Shown here: piece after piece, positions 18,665 to 31,156 of the stretch
Layout: every line of letters begins with the position of its first letter
Numbering within the stretch: the stretch's first letter is position 1
Assembly (NCBI RefSeq): GCF_904846235.1
Contig: NZ_CAJGZN010000001.1
Location: forward strand, 1-64,000
Length of the DNA: 64,000 bases
DNA from: Psychrobacter immobilis
Lineage (GTDB): Bacteria; Pseudomonadota; Gammaproteobacteria; Pseudomonadales; Moraxellaceae
Direction: 5' to 3'
Notes under the pieces: generated by a model
Seen by the model: only the letters and a program-made list of their open reading frames with translations
What the model was told of the DNA's origin: nothing
Databases searched by the model: none
Translations under genes and position numbers: made by a program

Positions 18665-19387
18665 TTAACCTCTGTCTGAGTTTCGACGGTTTCCACGACC
18701 ACGGCGTTTTGGCGCACGAGTCTGCTCTTCTTTGACGGGATTATATACACTGTTCATACCGTCAAGGATTTCGCCACGGAAAATCCAAACTTTAACACCG
18801 ATGGTGCCGTAAGTTGTCTCTGCACGAATTGACGAGTAGTCAATATCAGCACGGAGTGTATGCAATGGCACACGACCTTCACGGTACCATTCACTACGAG
18901 CAATCTCAGCACCGCCTAGACGGCCAGACAGCTCAACCTTGATACCTTTAGCACCAGAACGCATGCTGTTCTGTACCGCGCGTTTCATCGCACGACGGAA
19001 CATAACACGACGCTCAAGCTGGCTACCGATGCCGTCTGCTACCAAACGTGCATCAAGGTCAGGTGACGTGATTTCTTCAATGTTGACCTGAGCAGGTACG
19101 CCCATAATTTTGGTCAATTCTTTTTGAAGTCTTTCGATATCTTCGCCTTTCTTACCGATAACAATACCAGGACGCGCAGTGGCGATGGTAATCTTAGCAG
19201 CGCCAGTAGGACGCTCGATCATGATGTTGCTGATCATAGCGTTATCTAGCTTTTTGCGTAGATATTCACGAACTTGAATGTCGTTGATTAGGTATTCTGA
19301 GTATTGTTTAGGGTTAGCATACCAGTTTGCGTTATGCTTTTTTACAACACCAAGACGAATTCCGATTGGATGTACTTTTTGACCCAT
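18665..19387 (-). CDS. rpsC: 30S ribosomal protein S3
   Basis: 240 aa with a KH domain ([20 protein letters not shown]) and the C-terminal S3 signature ([20 protein letters not shown]). It lines the mRNA entry site and helps unwind mRNA. The C-terminal tail is arginine-rich ([17 protein letters not shown]). Confidence 0.98.
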   Translation of the reverse strand: MGQKVHPIGIRLGVVKKHNANWYANPKQYSEYLINDIQVREYLRKKLDNAMISNIMIERPTGAAKITIATARPGIVIGKKGEDIERLQKELTKIMGVPAQVNIEEITSPDLDARLVADGIGSQLERRVMFRRAMKRAVQNSMRSGAKGIKVELSGRLGGAEIARSEWYREGRVPLHTLRADIDYSSIRAETTYGTIGVKVWIFRGEILDGMNSVYNPVKEEQTRAPKRRGRGNRRNSDRG

Positions 19388-19390
19388 AAC

Positions 19391-19720
19391 TTATTCTCCT
19401 ACCTTTATAGTGATGTGACAAGTACGCTTGCTGATACGATCAGCACGGCCTTTGGCACGTGGTAGGATACGTTTTAGCGTAATGCCTTCATCAACATAGA
19501 TAGTAGCGACTTTTAGGTCGTCAATATCTAAGCCGTGATTATGTTCGGCATTGGCGATGGCTGAGTTAAGGCATTTCTTAACAAACACAGCGCCTTTTTT
19601 ATTGCTATACGTTAGGATATCCAAAGCACGCTCAATAGATTTGCCACGAACTTCATCAGCAACGAGTCTAACTTTTTGTGCCGATATGGCGGCACCGCGT
19701 AATTTTGCAGTTACTTCCAT
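19391..19720 (-). CDS. rplV: 50S ribosomal protein L22
   Basis: 109 aa from ATG 19720 ([20 protein letters not shown]). The frame is open 24 codons further, into rpsS, but L22 homology starts at this ATG. The extended beta-hairpin that reaches the exit tunnel is present ([20 protein letters not shown]), the site of macrolide-related changes in other bacteria. Confidence 0.97.
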   Translation of the reverse strand: MEVTAKLRGAAISAQKVRLVADEVRGKSIERALDILTYSNKKGAVFVKKCLNSAIANAEHNHGLDIDDLKVATIYVDEGITLKRILPRAKGRADRISKRTCHITIKVGE

Positions 19721-19730
19721 GGTAAGCACC

Positions 19731-20006
19731 TTATCTCTTAGCTTTTTTGTCAATGCCGTGACCACGATACGTACGAGTCGGGGCAAATTCACCTAGTTTA
19801 TGACCAACCATCTGCTCGCTCACGATAACCGGTACATGAGTACGGCCGTTGTGAACAGATAAAGTTAGGCCAACCATTTGTGGCAGAATCATCGAGCGGC
19901 GCGACCAAGTCTTAATTGGCTTGCGTGAGTTGGTGTCTAATGCATTCTCAACTTTAGCAAACAAGTGCGCGTCTATGAATGGACCTTTTTTCAATGAACG
20001 AGGCAT
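19731..20006 (-). CDS. rpsS: 30S ribosomal protein S19
   Basis: 91 aa, [20 protein letters not shown] at the start and [20 protein letters not shown] near the end. It forms a 30S-head complex with S13. Standard position between rplB and rplV. Confidence 0.98.
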   Translation of the reverse strand: MPRSLKKGPFIDAHLFAKVENALDTNSRKPIKTWSRRSMILPQMVGLTLSVHNGRTHVPVIVSEQMVGHKLGEFAPTRTYRGHGIDKKAKR

Positions 20007-20018
20007 GAAATTCTTCCT

Positions 20019-20846
20019 TTATTTCTTCTTGGCGCGACGGCGGATGATCATGTTGTCAGTACGCTTATTGTGACGCGTTTTAAGTCCTTTAGACTTCTGA
20101 CCCCAAGGGCTGGTTGGATGGCGACCTTTGTTACGACCTTCACCACCACCGTGTGGGTGATCAACCGGGTTCATAGCGACACCACGAACAGAAGGACGAA
20201 CACCACGCCAACGTGAAGCACCGGCTTTACCAAGTGATTTCAAGTTGTTTTCAGTGTTAGAAACTTCACCAATAACAGCGCGGCAATTTACGTGTACACG
20301 GCGAGTTTCGCCAGAACGCATACGTAGAATAGCATAAACACCGTCACGACCTAGTAACTGAACGCTAGCACCCGCAGAACGAGCCATCTGTGCACCTTTA
20401 CCGATTTTAAGTTCGATATTGTGAATCACAGTACCCAATGGGATGTTTTTTAGCGGTAAGCAGTTACCTGGACGAATTGGAGAAGTCTCGCCTGACATTA
20501 CTGTATCACCAACTACTTGTTTCTTAGCAGCGATAATGTAACGACGTTCGCCATCAGCATACTTAAGTAGAGCAATATGAGCAGTACGGTTAGGATCGTA
20601 TTCAATACGCTCTACCGTTGCTGGGATATTGTCTTTAGTACGTTTGAAATCGATAATGCGATAATGTTGCTTATGACCACCGCCAATGTGACGAGTAGTA
20701 ATGCGGCCATTATTGTTACGACCACCTGACTTGCTTTTTGATTCTAGAAGTGCTGCAAACGGACGACCTTTGTACAGGTGTGGATGCACTACTTTTTCAA
20801 CAAAACGACGGCCTGGTGATGTTGGCTTTGCTCTTACGATAGGCAT
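20019..20846 (-). CDS. rplB: 50S ribosomal protein L2
   Basis: 275 aa with the signature [20 protein letters not shown] around the conserved His near the peptidyl-transferase centre. L2 is needed for subunit association and peptide-bond formation. It lies between rplW and rpsS in the S10 operon. Confidence 0.98.
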   Translation of the reverse strand: MPIVRAKPTSPGRRFVEKVVHPHLYKGRPFAALLESKSKSGGRNNNGRITTRHIGGGHKQHYRIIDFKRTKDNIPATVERIEYDPNRTAHIALLKYADGERRYIIAAKKQVVGDTVMSGETSPIRPGNCLPLKNIPLGTVIHNIELKIGKGAQMARSAGASVQLLGRDGVYAILRMRSGETRRVHVNCRAVIGEVSNTENNLKSLGKAGASRWRGVRPSVRGVAMNPVDHPHGGGEGRNKGRHPTSPWGQKSKGLKTRHNKRTDNMIIRRRAKKK

Positions 20847-20857
20847 GAGTGTAATCC

Positions 20858-21208
20858 TTATTCGTTATTCGCTGTTTCACTAGTAGAATCAGTAGTATTC
20901 GCTACTTCTTCACCAGCATCAGCCATTTGTACATCTTGACCAGCTTTTAAGGTAACATAGGCTTTTTTGTAGTCGTTACGACGGCCGATGCTTTTACCAA
21001 AACGCTTTGTCTTACCTTTAACATTCAAAGTGTTTACTTTAGTGACTTCAACACCTTCAAACATCAACTCAACTGCTTTCTTGACTTCAAGCTTAGTAGC
21101 ATTAGAATCAATTTTAAATACCTGCACACCAAGTGAGTCGCCAAGCATTTGAGATTTTTCTGAGAATACAGGCCCTCTTAAGACCTGATAAAGTCTTGCG
21201 TTATTCAT
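20858..21208 (-). CDS. rplW: 50S ribosomal protein L23, with acidic C-terminal tail
   Basis: 116 aa. The core matches L23 ([18 protein letters not shown] ... KFEVKK-like region [17 protein letters not shown]). The last 20 or so residues, from [10 protein letters not shown], form an acidic, threonine/serine-rich tail that E. coli L23 (100 aa) lacks. L23 is the docking site of trigger factor and SRP at the exit tunnel. Its start overlaps rplD by 4 nt. Confidence 0.96.
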   Translation of the reverse strand: MNNARLYQVLRGPVFSEKSQMLGDSLGVQVFKIDSNATKLEVKKAVELMFEGVEVTKVNTLNVKGKTKRFGKSIGRRNDYKKAYVTLKAGQDVQMADAGEEVANTTDSTSETANNE

Positions 21209-21807
21209 GCTAGTGCTTCCTCAAATTGTTTCGCAGCTTCAACTGACATGATCACTTTATCAAATGCGATCAAGCTCACTGGGTCCACTTCATTTGTACC
21301 AAGTACATTGACGTGTGGAATGTTGCGAGCAGCTAAGTATAAGTTTTCATCAACTTCTTTAGTAACGATTAGTGCACGAGGTGCATTCAAATCGTTTAAC
21401 TTAGCAATCAGTTCTTTGGTTTTCGGCCCAGAAACGCTCAACTCTTCTACCAAAATCAGACGCTCTTGACGAATCAATTCTGCTAGGATGCACTGCATCG
21501 CACCGCGATACATTTTACGGTTTACTTTCTGTGACCAATCTTGTGGTTTTGCAGCGAATGCACGACCACCTGAACGCCAGATTGGGCTACGAATAGAACC
21601 CGCACGAGCGCGACCAGTACCTTTTTGGCGCCATGGCTTAATACCACCGCCAGAAACTTCGGCACGTGTTTTTTGTGCGCGTGTACCTTGGCGAGCACCA
21701 GCTAAATAAGCGGTGACGACTTGATGCACTAGTGCTTCGTTGAATTCACGACCAAATGCCGTATCAGAAAGCTCAACCGCCGCACCTGTAACTGTTTTTA
21801 AATCCAC
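21205..21807 (-). CDS. rplD: 50S ribosomal protein L4
   Basis: 200 aa with the signature internal loop ([19 protein letters not shown]) that reaches into the exit tunnel. In E. coli L4 also represses the S10 operon through its leader. Here the leader from the predicted promoter is about 280 nt, which would allow similar control, but this is untested. Confidence 0.98.
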   Translation of the reverse strand: MDLKTVTGAAVELSDTAFGREFNEALVHQVVTAYLAGARQGTRAQKTRAEVSGGGIKPWRQKGTGRARAGSIRSPIWRSGGRAFAAKPQDWSQKVNRKMYRGAMQCILAELIRQERLILVEELSVSGPKTKELIAKLNDLNAPRALIVTKEVDENLYLAARNIPHVNVLGTNEVDPVSLIAFDKVIMSVEAAKQFEEALA

Positions 21808-21821
21808 GTTAATCCCCTTGC

Positions 21822-22460
21822 TTAGGCTTTGACTGACGGACGTACGATAACATCGCCACCGGTGGCACCTGGGATAGCACCCTTGATGACAAGTAACCCT
21901 TTTTCGGCATCAACCGAAATCACTTCTAGGCCCTGAACGGTAACACGTTTGTTACCCATCTGACCCGCCATCTTCTTGCCTTTGAATACTTTACCTGGTG
22001 ACTGGTTTTGACCAGTTGAACCATGCGCACGATGAGACACTGAGTTACCATGAGTAGCATCTTGCATACTAAAGTTGTGACGCTTAACAGGGCCTTGGAA
22101 ACCTTTACCTTTGCTCTGTCCTGTCACATCAACCATCTGACCTTGTTCGAACAAGTCAGCTAGAATCTCGCCACCAATCTCACGACCTTCAAGATCGCTT
22201 TCGTTGGCACGGAATTCCCAAACACCACGGCCAGCTTTAACACCAGCTTTAGCGAAGTGACCCTTTTGTGCAGCTGTTACGCGGCTGTCACGACGAGTAC
22301 CTGTGGTAATTTGGATGGCTTGATAACCATCTACATCAGTATTTTTTACTTGAGTAATGCGGTTTGCATCGACCTCAACAACTGTTACAGGGATAGATGC
22401 GCCTGTTTCAGTGAAGACACGGGTCATGCCGCACTTTTTACCGACTAAACCGATCGCCAT
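21822..22460 (-). CDS. rplC: 50S ribosomal protein L3
   Basis: 212 aa, beginning [20 protein letters not shown], with the family signature ([20 protein letters not shown]) in the extension near the peptidyl-transferase centre. The Gln in [18 protein letters not shown] lies at the PrmB methylation position of E. coli. Confidence 0.98.
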   Translation of the reverse strand: MAIGLVGKKCGMTRVFTETGASIPVTVVEVDANRITQVKNTDVDGYQAIQITTGTRRDSRVTAAQKGHFAKAGVKAGRGVWEFRANESDLEGREIGGEILADLFEQGQMVDVTGQSKGKGFQGPVKRHNFSMQDATHGNSVSHRAHGSTGQNQSPGKVFKGKKMAGQMGNKRVTVQGLEVISVDAEKGLLVIKGAIPGATGGDVIVRPSVKA

Positions 22461-22509
22461 TTTAGACCTCTTTATATCTTATATTAATGGGTTGGGTGTT
22501 TAATGTGCA

Positions 22510-22821
22510 TTAACCCAAAGCAATTTGAACGTCAACACCCGCCGCTAAATCTAATTTCATTAGCGCATCCACAGTTTTGTCAGTTGGCTGAACGATATCA
22601 ACCATACGCTTATGAGTACGGATTTCGTACTGGTCACGAGCGTCTTTGTTAACGTGTGGTGAGGTTAGAACGTTGAAGCGCTCAATGCGAGTCGGCAACG
22701 GTACAGGACCACAAACTTGCGCACCGGTGCGCTTTGCAGTATCAACAATCTCTTGTGCAGATTGATCAATCAGACGATGATCAAAAGACTTAAGACGGAT
22801 ACGGATTCTCTGGTTAGCCAT
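22510..22821 (-). CDS. rpsJ: 30S ribosomal protein S10
   Basis: 103 aa, including [20 protein letters not shown] and the signature [20 protein letters not shown]. It works in the 30S head and, with NusB, in transcription antitermination. First gene of the S10 operon. EF-Tu and str-operon genes are not adjacent; rng lies upstream instead. Confidence 0.98.
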   Translation of the reverse strand: MANQRIRIRLKSFDHRLIDQSAQEIVDTAKRTGAQVCGPVPLPTRIERFNVLTSPHVNKDARDQYEIRTHKRMVDIVQPTDKTVDALMKLDLAAGVDVQIALG

Positions 22822-23231
22822 GCCAGCAAGCTCCTAATATGTGCCTTTGTCATTCTTGCGTCGCAAGACCATGATCAAAAGCAGTTTGGTTAAATATTCA
22901 CTTAAAGCGGCCTTCTGTTCTTAACCAGAATGAGTTCTTTATCCGAACTTATAGCGTGCCAAAAGCAAAATAGTTTAAAGCCCCGCCAACCCTCCTATTA
23001 AATGGAAAGTAGCAAAGGCATAATGAAATAGTGCTAGAAACGATGCTCTAGCTGTCATAGCGCCAGCTTTTTTTATTCAGCTGCGCATATATAATTCAGT
23101 GGTGTATATTATACATAGTATTTTAGGTATTGCAAGAGCAATCTCTAGTATCATTAGAGATGCTCCTTCTTATACTGGCCATTAACCAAACAAATATTTT
23201 CATCTAAAATTATCATTTGTTTTGAATAATA
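22822..23231. other. Leader and promoter region of the S10 operon
   Basis: There is no gene in these 410 bases. Besides the promoter at 23108-23135, read on the minus strand it holds a hairpin made of AGCATCTCTA and TAGAGATTGCT (about 23138-23166) just downstream of rng. This could end the mre-rng transcript. The long transcribed leader may be the site of L4-dependent autoregulation, by analogy with E. coli. Confidence 0.5.
23108..23135 (-). promoter_or_regulatory. Promoter of the S10 operon
   Basis: On the minus strand, TTGCAA (23135-23130), a 16-bp spacer and a perfect TATAAT (23113-23108) lie about 285 bp before rpsJ. Both hexamers are near consensus, fitting a strongly expressed ribosomal operon. 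Confidence 0.7.
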
Positions 23232-24833
23232 TTAATCTAAAACAATATCATACTGCTCTTGGGTATATAGGTTCTCTACATCAAAAGTAATCACCCTACC
23301 CAGTAAATACTCTAAATCAGCCACTGTATCTGACTCTGTTGTAAGTAGTAAATCAATGACTGCTGCATGAGCCACCACTGTGAATTTCTTAGGAGAGTTA
23401 TAAGTGCGTGCGCAGCGCATAATCTCACGGAAAATCTCAAAACAAACGGTCTCTGCGGTTTTGACAAACCCGCGACCTTGGCAAGTTGAGCACGGCTCAC
23501 AGAGCTGCTGACCCAACGATTCACGCGTGCGTTTGCGTGTCATTTCTACCAATCCAAGCTCACTGACCTGCGTAATCTTAGTTTTTGCATAATCTTGGGT
23601 AAGCTGCGCCTGTAAGCTCTCAAGCACATCATCTTTGTGTTGTTGCTCAAGCATATCGATAAAATCTAGAATAATGATGCCGCCTAGATTACGTAAGCGC
23701 AACTGTCGAGCGATAGCATGTGTGGCTTCTAGATTAGTCTTATAAACCGTATCCTCTAATGAGCGACCGCCTACAAAAGAACCTGTATTGACATCAATCG
23801 TGGTCATAGCTTCGGTCTGATCGATAATCAGATAGCCGCCAGACTTTAGATCGACACGGCGCTTTAGTGCATCACGTAAGTCGTCTTCGACACGGTGTAC
23901 ATCAAACAACGACTGCTCAGCGGTGTAATGCACGATACGATCATAGACGAAGGGAACAAACTCTTTGGCAAAATATCTGACTTGCTCATAGATTTGCGTA
24001 TTATCAATGATGACTTTTTCGGTATCAGCGTGAACCAAGTCACGGATAGAACGTAATGGTAATGACAGTTCTTGATAGATCAGCTCTGAGCTCTGATGAT
24101 GATTAATCTCTTGGCGACGAGCACAGATAGTACGCCACAGCTGCAATAGATAATAGATGTCCTCTTCTAGCTTATCGACAGGCACACGTTCGGCTGCAGT
24201 GCGGGCAATCAGTCCACCTTTTAGATTGACCGTCTGCATCAAGCTACTAAGCTCAGTCTTTAATCGGCTACGCTCTTCTTCACCATCGATACGCTGCGAT
24301 ATACCAATATGATCACTCGATGGCAAATATACTAGATAACGTGATGGTAGTGAGATGTTAGTCGTTAGACGAGCACCTTTGCTCCCCAGCTGGTCTTTAG
24401 TTACCTGTACCAAAATACGCTGACTTTCATGCAAACGATGCTGAATCAAAGTTTTAGACGCTGGTACTATTTCTGTGCTTTGCGCACTGACAATAGGCGG
24501 TGTCACAGCCAAGCTATCAGCAGAAGCGTTGGCAGTGGCATCGTCCTCATTTATCTCGTGCTTAGTGGCCTTAGCCGCTTTGTTTTTTTCTGCAACGGGG
24601 CGTGGTTCACGCTGCATATCATTAACATGTAGAAATGCGGTCCGTGACTGACCAATATCTACGAAGGCTGCCTGCATACCAGGAAGGACACGTACGACCG
24701 TCCCTAGATAGATATTGCCGACCAACCCCAGTTTGTGATGTCGTTCAATATAAATCTCGCCCAAAATACCATTGTCTAAAACCGCAACACGGGATTCCAT
24801 TGGACTAATATTAATCAGCAGCTCTTCGGACAT
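23232..24833 (-). CDS. rng: Ribonuclease G
   Basis: 533 aa, RNase E/G family without the long C-terminal scaffold of RNase E. It has an S1-type RNA-binding region (GNIYLGTVVRVLPGMQAAFVDIG) with a roughly 75-aa insert rich in E and A, the catalytic metal site (LRNLGGIIILDFIDML) and the zinc-link CEPCSTCQGRG near the C terminus. RNase G matures the 16S rRNA 5' end and decays some mRNAs. It is the last gene after maf, an order shared with E. coli yhdE-rng. Confidence 0.95.
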   Translation of the reverse strand: MSEELLINISPMESRVAVLDNGILGEIYIERHHKLGLVGNIYLGTVVRVLPGMQAAFVDIGQSRTAFLHVNDMQREPRPVAEKNKAAKATKHEINEDDATANASADSLAVTPPIVSAQSTEIVPASKTLIQHRLHESQRILVQVTKDQLGSKGARLTTNISLPSRYLVYLPSSDHIGISQRIDGEEERSRLKTELSSLMQTVNLKGGLIARTAAERVPVDKLEEDIYYLLQLWRTICARRQEINHHQSSELIYQELSLPLRSIRDLVHADTEKVIIDNTQIYEQVRYFAKEFVPFVYDRIVHYTAEQSLFDVHRVEDDLRDALKRRVDLKSGGYLIIDQTEAMTTIDVNTGSFVGGRSLEDTVYKTNLEATHAIARQLRLRNLGGIIILDFIDMLEQQHKDDVLESLQAQLTQDYAKTKITQVSELGLVEMTRKRTRESLGQQLCEPCSTCQGRGFVKTAETVCFEIFREIMRCARTYNSPKKFTVVAHAAVIDLLLTTESDTVADLEYLLGRVITFDVENLYTQEQYDIVLD

Positions 24834-24953
24834 AGTTTTTTCTCTTATCTCTCAGCTTTCTTATTAGACGGTCATCGCCTATTAGATTGACAGTGTAACA
24901 AATGCGACTTGCTCTTGCCCATTACCCTACCGTGTCATTATGTGCATATCCCA

Positions 24954-25637
24954 TTATAACGGGTTGACTGTGTCCTTACTGCCTTCTGTCATTTCTTTGA
25001 TTAGTGCCAGCGTTTGCGCCAGTGGCAGACCAACGACATTGGTATAGCTGCCATTAATACGACTGACCCATGCCGCACCCAGTCCTTGAATACCATACCC
25101 ACCTGCTTTATCAGCAGGTTCGCCACTATCCCAGTAATCGCTCATCATCTGTGTCGTCAGTGGTATAAAAGTCACTTCCGTACGTTCAGTGATTCGCTGC
25201 TGGTTAATAATTTGTAAGGAATGTGTAGGTTCTGATGGGCTTCGTTCTGCTATAGGCAATAGCTGTACTTGAGTCGCTTGAACGGCAGTCCATACTTCGT
25301 GGACGTTATCAGACATACGCTGCCACATACTATATGCGTGCTCGCGATCAATAGGCTTGACCAAGACTGTCTTACCGTCTGACAGTACACCGATGGTATC
25401 AGAAGTCAAAATAATAAACGGTGATGTAAGGCTATCGTGATTTGCTTGAGAGGTGTCGCTTAATTGTTGTATCGCGGCATCGGCTTTGGTTGCGACCATG
25501 CGTTCGATATAGTCTGTTGGCGACTCATTATCTAACGGTGTCTCATCAATATCCACGCTTAAGATAGTAAAGTCTAGTTGCGCTCTTTCTAGTAGCTCAC
25601 GACGACGCGGAGAGCCAGACGCCAAAACGATATCCAT
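24954..25637 (-). CDS. maf: Maf-family nucleotide pyrophosphatase
   Basis: About 227 aa from ATG 25637 (MDIVLASGSPRRRELL), chosen because AGAAG precedes it; an in-frame ATG at 25652 adds MKRRL. The Maf signature SGSPRRREL and the later SDTIGVL and GEPADKAGGYGIQG motifs mark the dTTP/UTP (YhdE-like) group, which hydrolyses non-canonical and pyrimidine triphosphates. It sits in mreBCD-maf-rng. A roughly 15-aa polar stretch in the middle is longer than in E. coli. Confidence 0.92.
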   Translation of the reverse strand: MDIVLASGSPRRRELLERAQLDFTILSVDIDETPLDNESPTDYIERMVATKADAAIQQLSDTSQANHDSLTSPFIILTSDTIGVLSDGKTVLVKPIDREHAYSMWQRMSDNVHEVWTAVQATQVQLLPIAERSPSEPTHSLQIINQQRITERTEVTFIPLTTQMMSDYWDSGEPADKAGGYGIQGLGAAWVSRINGSYTNVVGLPLAQTLALIKEMTEGSKDTVNPL

Positions 25638-25742
25638 CAATCTTCTCTTCATTTATAAATTTATGATGTGTGTGGTTGTACAGTATTGTATACAGAGCAA
25701 GCTAAGCTGTTAAACAAAGTAATCTTGATAACTGATAATTTA

Positions 25743-26228
25743 TCAACGTGAAAACTTGCGTAAAGCAAACAGTACGAGTGGCCAGCTAATGATACTCATA
25801 AACAATGACACAGCAGACTGGGCGACAAAGACGTTTTGAATAAACATCTGTAGTATCCATAGATTTAACTGAAAGACAATCAGCCCTAGACTAGCAATTA
25901 ACCAAGCGCTAACGGTATTCAACTGTCTGACATAGATACTGGTAATTTTAATAACCAGTGCAACTACAACAGCGGCAAAAGCTTGCTGCCCTAAATGGGT
26001 ATCCATTAATAAATCAGCAATTAGTCCAACTGTGAATGCGGTGAAAATACCCACATAGCGCGGCTGAAACAGCAACCAATAAATCAGCACCATGATCATG
26101 ACCATGGGACGCAATGTGGCCATGCTTGGGCTTAATGGATAGACATTGAGTGATGATGCAGCGATGAAACTTAGAACAATCACAACTATCAATAGTACCG
26201 TGGCATTCTCAGAATCAGGATACGACAT
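25743..26228 (-). CDS. mreD: Rod shape-determining protein MreD
   Basis: 161 aa with about five hydrophobic segments and the MreD pattern FTVGLIADLLMDTHLGQQAF. An inner-membrane partner of MreC and RodA/PBP2 in lateral wall growth. It lies between mreC and maf, as expected. Confidence 0.93.
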   Translation of the reverse strand: MSYPDSENATVLLIVVIVLSFIAASSLNVYPLSPSMATLRPMVMIMVLIYWLLFQPRYVGIFTAFTVGLIADLLMDTHLGQQAFAAVVVALVIKITSIYVRQLNTVSAWLIASLGLIVFQLNLWILQMFIQNVFVAQSAVSLFMSIISWPLVLFALRKFSR

Positions 26229-26369
26229 GGGTACTTACCTTAGCGAGTGTTTGATAGTTGCTGTGATATTGTTGATTGGATATTGGCAAGGTGAATACCA
26301 TAAATGGAAAGCTTTAAAACATCAATAAGCCAGCTAATTAGCCGTCAATACTGTGGCTTACGTCATTAT

Positions 26370-27230
26370 CTATGGAGCAATAGCAGCAGCATTATTCTCA
26401 TTTAGCAGCTTGTCTTGAAGTATTAATACATAGGCATTGTCAATAAAGTTAGCTGCTGGAGTAACTTCGATCGTTCTAAAGTTATCAGTTTGCTCGTCTT
26501 TGACATGCGCGATACGCCCTACTCGATAACCTGCCGGAATACGACCGCCCAATCCTGACGACACTAGCTCATCACCTACCCGCACATCCGATGTTTTGAA
26601 TACGTAATTGAGACTTAATGAGGATGGAATGCCTTGACCTGTGACGATAGCACGCTGACCGGTACGCTTGACAGTAACCGCAACTGACTGCTGCTCATCT
26701 GTAATCAACAACAGACGGCTAGTATTCGGGTAGACATTGATAATCTGTCCTAATACACCATCTTCATCGATGACCGTTTGCCCAACTTGTACGCCATCTT
26801 GCTCACCTTTGTTAAGCACCACAATCTGTCTGAGCAAATTGGTATCTGTACCGATGACTTGCGCCAAATTAAGATCAAACTGCTCAGGCTTGGTGGTAGA
26901 TAAGATACCTTGCAGACGTGCGTTCTGCGCCAAGATATAATCTTGCTGTTGTAGCTTGGCATGCGCGTGTATCAATTGCGACTTTAGCTGCATATTTTCG
27001 CGACGCAGTGCTTCTTTTGACTGCAGGCTGCCACCAGCCCAATGCTTGGCATAGCTTGGTAATAGAGACAGCTCATAGATTGGCTGCATGGCGGCATGAC
27101 TGGTGCTACGTACTGGCTTGAACCAATCAGAGTTTTTGCTATCAAACCACATCAAAATTAAGGCTGCTATCAATACGATAACAGTCTTACGAAGTGATAA
27201 CGGCTGGCGCGCAAAAATACTTGGAGTCAT
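26370..27230 (-). CDS. mreC: Rod shape-determining protein MreC
   Basis: 286 aa. One N-terminal membrane segment (TVIVLIALILMWFDS-like), a coiled coil around residues 70-110, then the beta-barrel periplasmic core (GQTVIDEDGVLGQIINVYPN ... SSGLGGRIPAGYRVGRI). It links cytoplasmic MreB to periplasmic wall enzymes. Confidence 0.95.
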   Translation of the reverse strand: MTPSIFARQPLSLRKTVIVLIAALILMWFDSKNSDWFKPVRSTSHAAMQPIYELSLLPSYAKHWAGGSLQSKEALRRENMQLKSQLIHAHAKLQQQDYILAQNARLQGILSTTKPEQFDLNLAQVIGTDTNLLRQIVVLNKGEQDGVQVGQTVIDEDGVLGQIINVYPNTSRLLLITDEQQSVAVTVKRTGQRAIVTGQGIPSSLSLNYVFKTSDVRVGDELVSSGLGGRIPAGYRVGRIAHVKDEQTDNFRTIEVTPAANFIDNAYVLILQDKLLNENNAAAIAP

Positions 27231-27543
27231 AAGTCGTCTGATTTAAGGATTCTAAAATGAACAATAGCACTTATTTATAGCATGAGTGTTTATCGAGGAT
27301 ATTGGGTTCTAGCACAAATGAATGCAATTAAAGGTAGCACAATCGGCTACCTTTAATTTTATATATAGTCAATTTTATATAAATTAGATACGGTGTTAGT
27401 CTCGCTCAGCCTACTATTTGTAGTACTTTCGCTTGCCTTCCTTATATCCAAATTATATTAAACCGACTATATTTATAGTTTCATCATTCACATAAATCAT
27501 CATATATTGCCAAGACTATAGGGCAATTAAGAATAAAGATGAC
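27231..27543. other. mreB-mreC intergenic region
   Basis: No gene. It contains a perfect 12-bp inverted repeat, ATTAAAGGTAGC (27327-27338) with GCTACCTTTAAT (27346-27357), around a 7-nt loop. In the minus-strand direction this follows mreB and has no T tract, so it may be a partial terminator lowering mreC expression relative to mreB. Confidence 0.5.
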
Positions 27544-29263
<1,720 letters not shown>

Positions 29264-29578
29264 ATGTCTCAGCAGCCAGCAACGTCTGACAGCAACGTCA
29301 GCCGTGAAGAAATCCTAGAAGTTGCCAACCTTGCCCGCCTAGGTGTCGATGAAAGTACAGCCGATAGCTACGCTGATGATATCAGTAAAGTATTAAAACT
29401 GATGAATACGCTATCTAACGTTGATACCACAGACATCAAGCCACTAGCCAATATCCATGAAGCTTGCCAAGAGTTGCGTGCTGATGTGGCAAAACACGAC
29501 ATCAATCGTGAGCGTAATCAGTCAGTCGCACCTGCCGTAGAAGAAGGCTTATATCTAGTGCCTCAGGTGATTGAATAA
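29264..29578 (+). CDS. gatC: Asp-tRNA(Asn)/Glu-tRNA(Gln) amidotransferase subunit GatC
   Basis: 104 aa with the GatC pattern (EEILEVANLARLGVDESTAD ... VDTTDIKPLANIHEACQELR ... EGLYLVPQVIE). It wraps around GatA and stabilises the complex. A TGGAGAAACT site precedes ATG. First gene of gatCAB. Confidence 0.97.
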   Translation: MSQQPATSDSNVSREEILEVANLARLGVDESTADSYADDISKVLKLMNTLSNVDTTDIKPLANIHEACQELRADVAKHDINRERNQSVAPAVEEGLYLVPQVIE

Positions 29579-29659
29579 TAGTGGCTGAATAATATAATCA
29601 CGCATTTGCCATTATCTCATTTTATTTTATGCTATTAACATTTTGACGGACGACACCTT

Positions 29660-31156
29660 ATGTCTGAACTTCATCTATTAAGTACCGAGCAGCTTATTAC
29701 TGGCTTGCAAGACAAACAATTTAGCAGCCTTGAGCTGACCGAACATTACATCAAGCGCATAGACGCGCTCGACAGCAAGATTAATAGCTTTATCACTCAT
29801 ACCTCTGAAACTGCCCGCGCACAGGCACAGGCAGCTGATGAGATGCGTGCACAGGGCGATCAGCGTCCATTACTTGGCGTACCAATGGCGCACAAAGACA
29901 TCTTTTGTACTCAGGGCGTACTGACCACTTGTGGCTCAAAGATGCTACATAACTTTGTCTCACCATATAACGCGACTATCGTTTCTAACATCGACAAAGC
30001 TGGCATGATTAGCTTAGGTAAGCTCAATATGGATGAGTTTGCGATGGGCTCAGATAACAGTAGCTCTTACTACGGCACTGTACAGAATCCTTGGAATCTA
30101 GAGCGCGTGCCTGGTGGCTCGTCAGGTGGTAGTGCTGCTGCTGTTGCCGCTGGTTTTGTCCCTGTTGCTACCGGTAGTGATACAGGAGGCTCTATTCGTC
30201 AGCCTGCCTCATTCTGTGGCCTAACGGGTATCAAACCTACTTATGGCCGTGTGTCACGCTTTGGTATGATTGCCTACGCCTCAAGTCTAGATCAAGCGGG
30301 TAGCATGGGACGCAGCGCTAAAGATTGCGCCTATCTGCTCCAACCGATGATTGGTCATGATCCACGCGATGCCACTTCTATCAAGTACGAGATGCCTGAC
30401 TACGTACAAGACATCAATGATGCAGAAGCCGCTGCTGGTGACAAACCATTTGCTGGCTTACGTATTGGTGTGGCCAAAGAATACTTCGGTACAGGGCTTG
30501 ATAGCGAAGTTGAGCAAGCAGTACGTGCCGCACTAAAAAAATACGAAGAGCTGGGCGCAACGATTGTAGAAGTAAACATCACTGATCCTGAGATTACGCT
30601 TGCCACTTACTATATGCTAGCACCTGCTGAAGCATCATCGAACCTATCACGCTTCGATGGTGTACGCTTTGGCTATCGCTGTGAAAACCCAACCGATCTT
30701 ATCGATCTATACACACGCTCACGCTCTGAAGGCTTTGGCCCTGAAGTACAACGCCGTATCTTGACAGGAACGTATGCGCTATCAGCTGGTTATTTCGATG
30801 CTTACTATACCAAAGCACAGAAGATTCGCCGCTTAATCGTCAAAGACTTTGATGAAGCATTTGCTAGCTGTGATGTGATTGCTAGCCCAACTGCACCGAC
30901 TGCGGCCTATAAGCTCAGTGAAGACCTAGATCCTGCAACGATGTATTTGGGTGACGTTTATACCATCGCGGTCAACCTAGCGGGTCTACCTGCACTCAGT
31001 CAGCCAGTTGGTTTGACGACAGAAGGCCTACCTATTGGCTTGCAATTAATCGGTAAGCACTGGCAAGAGAGTCAGCTGCTCACGACTGCGCACCTGTTCC
31101 AGCAGCATACCGACCATCACCTACAACACTCTACCATCGCAAAGGAGACGGTATAA
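29660..31156 (+). CDS. gatA: Amidotransferase subunit GatA (glutaminase)
   Basis: 498 aa amidase-signature protein. The Ser-Ser-Lys triad lies in VPMAHKDIF (Lys), [14 protein letters not shown] and [12 protein letters not shown] (Ser). It releases ammonia from glutamine for transfer to misacylated tRNA on GatB. The stop overlaps the gatB ATG by one base. Confidence 0.98.
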   Translation: MSELHLLSTEQLITGLQDKQFSSLELTEHYIKRIDALDSKINSFITHTSETARAQAQAADEMRAQGDQRPLLGVPMAHKDIFCTQGVLTTCGSKMLHNFVSPYNATIVSNIDKAGMISLGKLNMDEFAMGSDNSSSYYGTVQNPWNLERVPGGSSGGSAAAVAAGFVPVATGSDTGGSIRQPASFCGLTGIKPTYGRVSRFGMIAYASSLDQAGSMGRSAKDCAYLLQPMIGHDPRDATSIKYEMPDYVQDINDAEAAAGDKPFAGLRIGVAKEYFGTGLDSEVEQAVRAALKKYEELGATIVEVNITDPEITLATYYMLAPAEASSNLSRFDGVRFGYRCENPTDLIDLYTRSRSEGFGPEVQRRILTGTYALSAGYFDAYYTKAQKIRRLIVKDFDEAFASCDVIASPTAPTAAYKLSEDLDPATMYLGDVYTIAVNLAGLPALSQPVGLTTEGLPIGLQLIGKHWQESQLLTTAHLFQQHTDHHLQHSTIAKETV